Assembly: GCA_015039365.1 (NCBI GenBank)
Contig: WION01000010.1
Span: 806,001-870,000, forward strand
Direction: 5' to 3'
Length of the DNA stretch: 64,000 nt
Source of the DNA: Amanita rubescens
Taxonomy: Eukaryota > Basidiomycota > Agaricomycetes > Agaricales > Amanitaceae
The notes below the pieces were generated by a model. That model searched no databases, was not told where the DNA came from, and saw nothing but the letters and a program-made list of their open reading frames with translations. Every line of letters begins with the position of its first letter. Within the stretch, counting starts at the first letter, position 1. Of this stretch, positions 55,948 to 64,000 are shown piece after piece. Made by a program: the position numbers and the translations under genes.

Positions 55948-56937
55948 ATGGCGACAGCGCCTCGTTCCATTCCGGCAGATCTCGTCCAGTCAATTGTCAG
56001 CTTTCTTTGGTCACTCAGACTCTCAAGAGACGAGCGCATCACTCTTATGAAGTCCATGCCACTCTTCAATTCGACATGGAGAGACGCTTATATCCGCGCG
56101 TCAACCAAGGATGTTTACATTCCTTGCGTCTCCTATACCGACCATTTTTTCAGTCTCCTGCGCAGGGAATCCAGACTTTATGACAAGGTGCACCTCGAAG
56201 CCAGGTGTCGCAGCATCACCTTTGCCATCAGCTGCACTCGTGCACCGCAACAAGGGCCCACCACAAGCCACCCAGCTGGCATTGCCATGGTGGACATTCT
56301 TCGCTTCATCAGTGACGACCAAATTTCCTACGTTCCCAACTTGCGCAAGATTGCAATTCACTATCACAATATTGGCTTTGACGATATATTCCACCATTCC
56401 CGACTTGTGGATTTCCCCTCGCAGGTGACAGAATTAGAGATAGTCCACACGTTCAGCCCCGAAATGCCTGATTTTTTGAAATCAGAGTTGCGAGACAAAG
56501 ACGAAAAATACGGGAGTCCCCGCTATCTTTCCAAGTGGCACTTGCCAAACATCGGACATCTAACTATGGCAGGTGTTGGGGTTTGTTACGTTGCAAAGAT
56601 GGTTACCGTCTGCCCGAACATTGTGAACCTGGAACTCGACCTCTCATACGGCCCTCTTAGGGAGATATGCATCCGTGTTCCCGACTCACTTCAGCGACTC
56701 ATATTACACTCGCCGGAGGACGTCGACCCTTCGCAAGAGGTGTTATCTGCTGCGAACGTTCACGTTGAATGTCTCCCTTCTGTGCATTATCCAGTCAGGG
56801 AAGTATGCCTGGTGCCTGGGATGAATGAATATGTTTATAGCGTCATGAAATGTTTAGGTGATTATGCCTATCTTTTCGTGTTGTGTTATCCTGCAAATGT
56901 GAAATTGTACACGTGGAAGCGATGGTATCCGTATTGA
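55948..56937 (+). CDS. F-box-like protein
   Basis: A single exon of 329 residues from ATG 55948 (MATAPRSIPADLVQSIVSFL). The opening, IP.DLV..IV.FLW..., followed by LMKSMPLFNSTWRDAYIRAS, has the helix pattern of agaricomycete F-box proteins. These link substrates to SCF ubiquitin ligases and often have poorly conserved C-terminal leucine-rich parts; here NIVNLELDLSY and SLQRLILHSPE look like such. The frame stays open upstream to 55759, but without an ATG that fits. Target unknown. Confidence 0.7.
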   Translation: MATAPRSIPADLVQSIVSFLWSLRLSRDERITLMKSMPLFNSTWRDAYIRASTKDVYIPCVSYTDHFFSLLRRESRLYDKVHLEARCRSITFAISCTRAPQQGPTTSHPAGIAMVDILRFISDDQISYVPNLRKIAIHYHNIGFDDIFHHSRLVDFPSQVTELEIVHTFSPEMPDFLKSELRDKDEKYGSPRYLSKWHLPNIGHLTMAGVGVCYVAKMVTVCPNIVNLELDLSYGPLREICIRVPDSLQRLILHSPEDVDPSQEVLSAANVHVECLPSVHYPVREVCLVPGMNEYVYSVMKCLGDYAYLFVLCYPANVKLYTWKRWYPY

Positions 56938-58159
56938 AAGAGATGGATCATGTGGACAAAGGAAAAATGCCATTTATGTTACAACTAAAATCTGTCTCGG
57001 TCCAGTGTTAAGCTTTTACCATGGTCATTTTCTCTTTTTTTTTTGCTAAGAAATGATGTATCTGAACGTGAAAACACGCGTGCTAAGTGTCTACATGTAC
57101 CATAGAACGATGTGCATGGCGCCTTCAGGCGTATATAAGGGAATAACGGAAAGGTATATAGGAGAGCCTAGAGTGAAAAGGGTAGTCCCATTCGAGAGAC
57201 GAGGTGAAGAAAAACTTTCATCGCGGGATAAAAAGACTATAAAGACCCGAGAATTGAATATCCACATTTGAATCCTTTAGACCATCTATGTCTCCGTCTA
57301 CTCATCGGACTGCCGTTACCTTGCCATTCTATAGTCTGCTCTAGCTTTGACTCACTTCACCGTCGATGTAACTGTACTGTCCCGGCGTAAATCAGAGTAT
57401 CTTCGCATGAATCATTGTTGTGGCATGAAATTTGAACTTCATGAACGTGGACAGTCGTGATCACAATCGGTTGACGTAACACTCCCACAACTCTACAGAA
57501 CAATCCCACTGGCCGCGGTATGAGAGAGAGCGTCATCAGCGGGCGAATACGAATACCTAGGCTGGTGAAGAACTCCCAACCGTGGCCCTCAGAAGAACGA
57601 AGCAGCAGATCTCAAGATAAACTGAACACGAGTCACGATGGCGACGCGAAGCATTGTGAGTGCATTTGCAGATACTGCTCTTTGCTAGTACGTCCCATCA
57701 AAAGTTGAGGATCAAGAAGCATGAGGATAGGTCTTCTCTTCTCGGGAAGCGTTGCTAGTACTACTGACGAAATTGAATGCCAGCGAAAGAGGGGGACTCG
57801 AGCCACATGAGAGGGTAACTACTAACTAGACTGCCTCGCCACTGAGGGAACTGATTGGCACGAGACGGGAACTTAGCGAAATTAGTACCGTAACGGTTGT
57901 ATTTACCCTTCCCGTCAAAAAGGCCTGCCAGATGATGGTTTTATAAAGATTTGGCGGGCAAGAATTTGCGACCCCACCCTCATCATCGTTCCAGTGGCAA
58001 GAACCATCGAGGCGACGCCGACGCCTCCTCCCAAGGTCGTCTCAGCCTCGACGACGTGCCTGGAGTGGTACGAATTCATTGTCACTGCCATTCATGGTGG
58101 ATCACGGCGGGCCACGGTCATTGCGACGTTTACGTAGGTATGGACATCAGGTCTTTTCA
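56938..58159. other. Intergenic, no gene seen
   Basis: More than 1 kb without a coding region that I can support. A tRNA-like B box at about 57800 was checked and rejected. Confidence 0.4.
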
Positions 58160-59038
58160 TCATGCAGTGGCAGTACTACGGTATTCAGGGCAGGGAAAAC
58201 GGTGACACTGCGCTACTAAAAGTTTTCTGAACCCCTCAAGGTACAAAACTATACGTCTGCGATTTGCAAGAGTCATTATATCCTCATAAGGTTTAGGGAC
58301 TCGCGCCTTGTGACGATAGACAACCGTCTGTGTCGCAGGCTTCTCCCCCAAACGAACTGCGCGATCCAGTTCTGTTGTAACTTTGATCTTGTAAAATGTA
58401 GGGATGATTTGCTCGGCCGTCGTAATCCCCAAAACAACCTGCTCCTCCAACTCTGGCATCTCTGCGATGATTTCAATTTCCTTTGCCGTCCTAGTCCCCA
58501 AAATAACCTGCTCCTCCAACTTGGACCTGGTTCCTGCCTTCTTATTCTGTTGAAATACTGCAATTGCCGTCGCTATCAAATGCGCTTCTGGGTCAGAGAC
58601 CTTGATAGCTGTCTTGTTATGTTGGAGAATGAGCATTGTTGGGTATGTCCCACTTCCGCGTTTGACTTTAACATTGACAATTGTAACAGCAGATTCATTG
58701 CGCACGGTCATTCGTATCTGGGTGCCCTCCGAAACGAAGGTACTTGTCCCATGACTTCGATCTTGATATTTCATGAACTGCAGTAGTTGGCCCAGAAATT
58801 CATTGAATCTCCATTCGGCTTCAATAGGGCTAGCATTCATGTCTTCTCTGGCGTGTTCGACCTTAAAAGCCAGCCCGAACGAAGAATTTCTGAATTTCTT
58901 GGGGATAACAATTTCTTCTTTCTCGATAAAGCCCGGAAAGCCAGAGTAATCTGGAAGAGGACCTTCAAAGAACGTGTCCTGGTCCTGGTCTTGAACGACG
59001 ATGTTAAAAGCGTCCAGATCTGCTGATGTCCAGTCCAT
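58160..59038 (-). CDS. Conserved-looking fungal protein of unknown function
   Basis: An open frame of 292 codons from ATG 59038 (MDWTSADLDAFNIVVQD). The frame extends upstream to 59215 with other possible starts at 59080 and 59215. The central part, TQIRMTVRNESAVTIVNVKV then TYPTMLILQHNKTAIKVSDP and EAHLIATAIAVFQQN, reads like a folded alpha/beta domain. An internal duplication is clear: ELEEQVVLGITTAEQI repeats SKLEEQVILGTRTAKEI 27 residues earlier. It continues PTFYKIKVTTELDRAVRLGE. No signal peptide or membrane segment. I do not recognise a named family. The C-terminus ends CPEYRSTATA. Confidence 0.6.
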   Translation of the reverse strand: MDWTSADLDAFNIVVQDQDQDTFFEGPLPDYSGFPGFIEKEEIVIPKKFRNSSFGLAFKVEHAREDMNASPIEAEWRFNEFLGQLLQFMKYQDRSHGTSTFVSEGTQIRMTVRNESAVTIVNVKVKRGSGTYPTMLILQHNKTAIKVSDPEAHLIATAIAVFQQNKKAGTRSKLEEQVILGTRTAKEIEIIAEMPELEEQVVLGITTAEQIIPTFYKIKVTTELDRAVRLGEKPATQTVVYRHKARVPKPYEDIMTLANRRRIVLYLEGFRKLLVAQCHRFPCPEYRSTATA

Positions 59039-59215
59039 TTTCGTCGAATCTTTATCTAACGAAGAAGTTGATACTAGCATTATAGAGCAAAGTGGTAAGC
59101 CATACGGTCTTAGATGATGTCGTATTGGAAGGAAGTGAGACTTGCCCCTATGCAACGCCCAAGATGAAACAAAAAGTGGAGTAGGCACACGTGGCAAGTC
59201 ATAAATATGCGACAC

Positions 59216-59879
59216 CTACGGTAAGCCTTCTAGCTGCCTTTCTGAGCCCATTACATCTCCCTGCAGCCTGACTGCGCAAGTTGTCGTCATAACTTGCACC
59301 CGAGCTATTCCCTAGGTATGGCCGGGATCGCAGCGACGGTGTTGGGTTTACGGTCACCAGTGGACCTGAATTTCATTGGTAGAAGTGGCACTAATTGACT
59401 GGCGACTAGCTGTAGAGACTCGTGCAAAATTGCTACTAGAACCTTGCAAATGGCAAACTTCGAAACGTTTCTCCACGTCTACTAAGTTTCCTCGCTCATC
59501 CTTTCGATCCCCAAGAGCAATCTGTTGTCAGTTGGTACCTCTGAGCGCTCACAGGTCCGCTCTACTTTCCGCTATAGCTGTTCCGACAACTGTGTCTTCC
59601 ATGTATGTAGTAATTGACTCATTCTTTTACGCCGTACAGTTTTTGGTGGGCATCCATACCTTGATTTTTCTACTAGCATTCCGTCCTGCAGCTGCGGTCT
59701 CCTGCAAATGTCTGGCGAGGAGCCGAACGCCCCGCGACGGATCGCTAGCACATAAGTCAAAGTACAAGTATAGCGTACAAAATGAGTAAACGGACGATAA
59801 GGTGCTCAGATGCCCAACAGCACATTCGATATGAAATATGAACCACCTGCGCAACGATAACCTTCATAGCCGGCCTCAA
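59216..59879. other. Intergenic, no gene seen
   Basis: Upstream of the unknown gene at 58.2 kb. The 137-codon plus-strand frame at 59376-59789 has no recognisable features. Confidence 0.35.
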
Positions 59880-60451
59880 CTTTTGCTGGATCTGAGCCTC
59901 TCGTTGCTTGCGTTCCTCTTATTTCTTCTGCTCCCTTAGTTTTCTTTCAGCAAGCTCTCGCACTCGCTCAGTGGCTGCCAGTTCTTTAGCCTTCTGTTTT
60001 TCGTATTCTTTGCGCAAGCGTCCTCTCTCGGCCTCATCCCTGGCTCGCTTCTGCCATCTGCTGCTCCTCTAGCTCTCTCTTTTGTGCTGCCAACTTCTCT
60101 TCTTTCCGCTTCGCTTCTTCCATATTCCTTTTCAAGGCTGCTTCTGCGTCCGCACTCTCTTCCTTTCTCTTTGCAGCTTTGGGCTCTTTCCAGATCTCAT
60201 CCATCAATGCATCACTTTCGAGACTTTCACGAGGTCAGCATACGGTGTGGATCCGCTGATGTTTCAAGGCACGCTTTGATCCGGGCGACAATGGTATTTG
60301 TATATCTTTGTTCCACGAGTTCCCTGCGGAATGAGGACCTGTCCTGGGGCCTGGGCTGGGCCTCCGAACCAGTGCACATTATCATGGTCGGCGTACAAAT
60401 CCCCGTGCATCTTCTTACATCCCCAACCTCAAAGTAATGAACCAACCGCAA
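59880..60451 (-). pseudogene. Charged coiled-coil protein remnant
   Basis: On the minus strand, 60451-60227 reads ELVEQRYTNTIVARIKACLE. A frame change leads to LMDEIWKEPKAAKRKEES, AEAALKRNMEEAKRKEEK and LAAQKRELEEQQMAEAS. Near 60047 the frame shifts again to DEAERGRLRKEYEKQKAKEL and RVRELAERKLREQKK, then a stop (near 59925) before EERKQREAQIQQKL. The Lys/Glu/Arg heptads are a typical long coiled coil. At least two frame changes and a stop show it is dead. Its parent family is unknown. Its 5' end overlaps the first exon of the neighbouring NACHT gene. Confidence 0.55.
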
Positions 60452-62083
60452 CGCCCTGGCTCACGGCGCGCACGGCTTTCGAGGAACTCTATTTTACAGC
60501 GGCCCGGGGAATTCTTCTGGCAAGCTCACAACTTCCAAATCGAAGACTCTCGTTTCTACGATGCCAGCCAGAATGTCCATTATCACGATCGCAAAGGTAA
60601 GACAAGCGAGTTTACTCTTTGAGTTTTATATTCGTTCTGATTGCGGGTCATACTAGTAGAGATTGAGCGTCTTCAACAATACGTTTCGGAAGGAGCACTT
60701 CACGATTCCAGGGAACGTTCTCCTCAACCCACGTGTCATCCCAATACCCGTCAGGAGGTTTTGAAGATAATCACGGATTGGGTTAAAGATTCACACCCGC
60801 GCCAGCGTATCCTATGGTTAAACGGTCCCGCAGGAGCCGGAAAATCCGCCATCGCCCAAACAATCGCTGAACGCTGCTCAAATAAGCAGTTGGCAGCGTC
60901 CTTTTTCTTTCTTAGGAACAGCATAGACAGAGGTTCCGCAACTCTTTTGTTCACCACATTGGCCTGGCAACTTGGAAAGAACATACCTGAAATCCTTCCC
61001 TACCTTGAATCGGCCGTGGAGGAGGAACCTCTTCTTCCCACCAAATCCATTGATATCCAGTTCGATCGCCTCATCATACAGCCGTTCCAGAAACTTCTGC
61101 ACGATAAACCTGACTTTCGCCCAACAAAGGTCCTCGTCATAATCGATGGGGTGGATGAATGTGCACCTGATCAAGACCAGTTACAGCTCCTGGGACTCAT
61201 TGGCAATGCACTATCGAACGCACAGATCCCATTACGTTTCCTGATGTGCAGCAGAGCAGAGGCACACATTAAAGAAACTTTTGGATTAGAAGTTGTCGCA
61301 AAAATTACTAATCAAATAACATTGGACCACCGTTTCTCTCCCGATGTCGATATTCGAAGATACCTCGAGGAAGAATTCGCTCGGATCTATACCGAGCGAA
61401 AACCTTCGTCATTCACATGGCCACCATACGGTGCAATTGACCAACTGGTCTCAAAATCATCCGGGCTTTTCATATATCCTTCTACTGTGGTCAAGTTTGT
61501 CGGTGACATAGACAGTAATCCCAGAACACAACTGAATATCGTGCTGAAGACCTGTCGCCCACCCGGCTTTTCTTCGCCATTTGCGGAGCTGGACCAGCTT
61601 TATATTCAGATACTTTCACAACAACCAGATACTAGACTGCTGAGGGATCTATTCGCATTGATCATCGCCTTGGGTGAACCGGACATCGGATTTGTCTGTC
61701 GGCGACTCCTGATCAGCGAGGATGAACTGAAGCGCAAGTTACGCAGGCTTCATTCCCTCGTTCGGATTTCAGAATCGGTCATCGACACGTTTCATCTTTC
61801 CCTCCACGATTTTTTCTGCGACAAGAAGCGTGCAGGGAAGTACTTTATACACCCTGTGCGGGTCGCATGCGTGCGGTTACCAGACACCACACGTCCGGGG
61901 ATGCAGACAGCGGGTATGGTGGCGTTGGGGGGTGTGGGAGTCATTCTGGCATTAACAGGTGTGGGAGTCGTTCTGGCAGCGCTTGGAATGCCGGCCTACT
62001 GGTACTTAAGGAGTAGGAGTAGGCCTCCAAACTACCAACAGCCTATTATTCCATCTCACTCGTTCTATAACCCCCCAACTTGA
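60437..62083 (+). CDS. NACHT-domain NLR-like protein with C-terminal hydrophobic tail (copy 5)
   Basis: Exons 60437-60596 and 60660-62083 (63-bp intron) give 528 codons, 527 residues. Exon 1 starts MNQPQRPGSRRARLSR and carries FFWQAHNFQIEDSRFYDA. Exon 2 opens IERLQQYVSEGALHDSRERS, then Walker A GPAGAGKSAIAQTI and Walker B LVIIDGVDEC, with CSRAE. The tail has a Gly/Val/Leu-rich helix (MVALGGVGVILALTGVGVVL) followed by YLRSRSRPP and a short P/Y-rich end, fitting a membrane anchor with a basic stop-transfer. No repeat domain. The next NACHT copy starts 490 bp downstream on the same strand. Confidence 0.88.
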
Positions 62084-62575
62084 AGCTCGTGTACTCGAGG
62101 TCCTCTCTGTTTAACACGTTGCTACCCCTGCAATATCTCGTCACGTTATGCATTATGGCTAATATGCTCACTTTCCCACCAAAGTTTACTCTTATGCTTT
62201 GCTCTACGTAGTACGTCGCTATGAATGTGACCTATTTCACTCCTTGGCTAAGCTATCTCGCTGCTCTGTCCTCAACCAACGAAATCTACTATATTTCTCC
62301 AGGTTCCTGCTATCCCTTTTCATAGCGTTTGGTAGGGGAATTGGGGATTTTCCGTAACCCGTCGCACTGCTTTTTTTTCGCTAATCCCACGACTTGACTG
62401 AACACTTGTTTACAAAATTCCGCTTACGTCAACTCTTCTGGCTTACTGTTCTGTTCCGAAAAAGGCAATAAAGTAATAAACGAGCAATGTACGGCGCTTC
62501 GCTCGGACTGGGGCCTCCGTCTCACCCCATCAGCTCGTAGATGGGATTCCTTGAAGCACAATTTGCTTACAGCAC
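62084..62575. other. Intergenic between tandem NACHT genes
   Basis: Terminator side of copy 5 and promoter of copy 6. No other gene. Confidence 0.4.
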
Positions 62576-64000
62576 ATGCGGCCACACTCAAATAGCGGGG
62601 TTGAAATACAACCTATCACAGGACTCTTTCCAGGCTCTCACGACATCCAAATCAACAACTCCCAGCTTAATGACTTCAGTCAGATTGTCTATTACCCCAA
62701 GGAGGGGACATGTGAATGCCATTTGCCCTTCGTATTCTATGGTTCTGATTGCGAGCCATAGATCTTGAGTACCTTCAAAAGCATATCTCGGAAGATGCAC
62801 TTCATGATTCGATGGCACGTTTCCCTCCGCCCAGGTGCCATCCCCAAACCCGTGAAAAGGTCTTGAAAATGATTACGGATTGGGTTAAGAACCCACATGC
62901 GCGCCAGCGTATCATATGGTTAAACGGCCCCGCAGGAGCCGGGAAATCCGCCATTGCCCAAACGATTTCCGGGCACTGCTCCGACGAGCAATTAGCAGCG
63001 TCGTTTTTCTTTCTTAGAAACAGCTCGGACCGAGGTACTGCAATGCGCTTATTCACAACGTTGGCCTGGCAACTCGCAAATAACATACCTGAACTGCTTT
63101 CCTACATTGAATCGGCCATCAAGACAGAGCCTCTCTTTCCCACCAAATCCATTGATATCCACTTCAACCGTCTCATAATACAGCCATTACAAGAACTTTT
63201 ACGTGACAAACCTGACTTTTCCCCACAAAAGTCCCTGGTCGTAATCGACGGTGTAGACGAATGCGCGCCTGATCGAGACCAGATACTCTTTCTGAGGTTC
63301 ATCGGCGATGCACTCTCAAAGATACATATCCCATTACGTTTCCTGATATGCAGCAGACCAGAACCCCACATTCAAGAAGCGTTCGAATCGCAGGTCATGA
63401 CCGGGATCACCCATGCAGTTTCATTAAACGATCAGTTCGAGCCAGATAATGACATTCGAAGATATCTGATCGACGAATTCGCTCGTATCTGTGCGGAACG
63501 CAAACTTTTCAAGTTGTCATTTGGATGGCCACCGGGTAGGACGATCAACCAGCTAGTTTCGAAATCATCCGGACAGTTCATATACGCCTCTACTGTAATC
63601 AAGTTCGTCGACGACATGTATGATGATCCCAGAAGACGACTTGACATCGTATTGAAGACCCATCCAGTTAACTCTGCGTCACCATTTGCAGAGTTGGACC
63701 AACTTTATATCCAGATACTTTCGCAACAGCCAAACATCAGGCTGTTGCGAGATCTATTCACACTGATTATCGCTTTTCGTAACCCAAAAATCCAATTCGT
63801 CTGTCGACGACTTCGGATCAGAGAAGAGGAACTCAAGCGCAAGTTACTCAGGCTACGTTCGCTTGTTCGTATTTCACACCGTGATATGATGACGTATCAT
63901 CTATCCCTACATGACTTCTTTCTCGATGAGAAGCGTGCAGGGAAGTACTTTATACATCCGATTCGGGTTACCTTTTTGCGGCTACCAAAAATTATGAGTT
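62576..64000 (+). CDS. NACHT-domain NLR-like protein (copy 6), cut by window end
   Basis: Exon 1 (62576-62711) starts MRPHSNSGVEIQPITG and carries LFPGSHDIQINNSQLNDF. After an intron of about 50 bp (62712-62761), exon 2 reads LEYLQKHISEDALHDSMARF, then Walker A GPAGAGKSAIAQTI, Walker B LVVIDGVDEC and CSRPE. It is open to the last base (FLRLPKIMS), where the hydrophobic tail should begin. It is closest to the two minus-strand genes at 1.5-6.2 kb, although it lies 56 kb away on the other strand. At least 454 residues are visible, without stop or frame change. Confidence 0.88.

Noticed and set aside
57780..57850. tRNA gene suggested by a B-box-like GGCTCGAGTCC on the minus strand
   Set aside because: No T-arm stem, anticodon arm or acceptor pairing could be built around it.

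Overview
This window looks like the nuclear genome of an agaricomycete basidiomycete. The evidence is short 45-125 bp GT..AG introns, multi-exon housekeeping genes with fungal-type proteins (RPS14/uS11, NOC4, a VAMP7-type R-SNARE, a SET-domain protein), compact NACHT proteins in tandem, F-box-like proteins and cytochrome P450 debris. No rRNA, tRNA or CRISPR array was found by eye. Exon structures were worked out by hand from splice consensus and reading phase. Where the exon sum is a multiple of three and the protein ends at the family's usual residue (RPS14, VAMP7, SET, flavin monooxygenase, most NACHT genes), the model is good.

Layout. 1-7.4 kb: two minus-strand NACHT genes interleaved with decayed cytochrome P450 tails, an F-box-like pseudogene and a LINE reverse-transcriptase scrap. 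8.2-25.7 kb: three paralogous RING/coiled-coil/disordered-tail genes, a SET-domain gene (12.4 kb) and VAMP7 (20.8 kb), separated by long gene-poor intervals. 26.8-34.7 kb: an AT-rich, CpG-depleted transposon island. It holds a dead Tc1/mariner copy, a 132-bp-arm perfect foldback, and a non-autonomous hAT element with an 8-bp target duplication and a CpG-rich internal block. 35.5-43 kb: a protein with an H...N-C motif, RPS14, a stand-alone cyanase-type HTH mini-protein and NOC4. 44.9-64 kb: four more plus-strand NACHT genes, one frameshifted and one cut by the window end. Two of them face an FAD monooxygenase (one intact, one dead). A second H...N-C paralog, an F-box-like gene and two proteins of unknown function lie between them.

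The most notable theme is the six-member NACHT family. Each copy has a short first exon carrying a conserved peptide (F..[AS]HDFQI..S...D), a joining exon that starts with a [LI]EYLQ-type helix, a P-loop NTPase core, and a hydrophobic, probably membrane-spanning C-terminus. None carries the usual WD40, ankyrin or TPR sensor repeats. They resemble stripped-down, membrane-anchored NLR-type proteins, and the locus shows ongoing tandem and segmental duplication with pseudogene formation. How these genes work together is inference; the housekeeping genes appear unrelated to the cluster.
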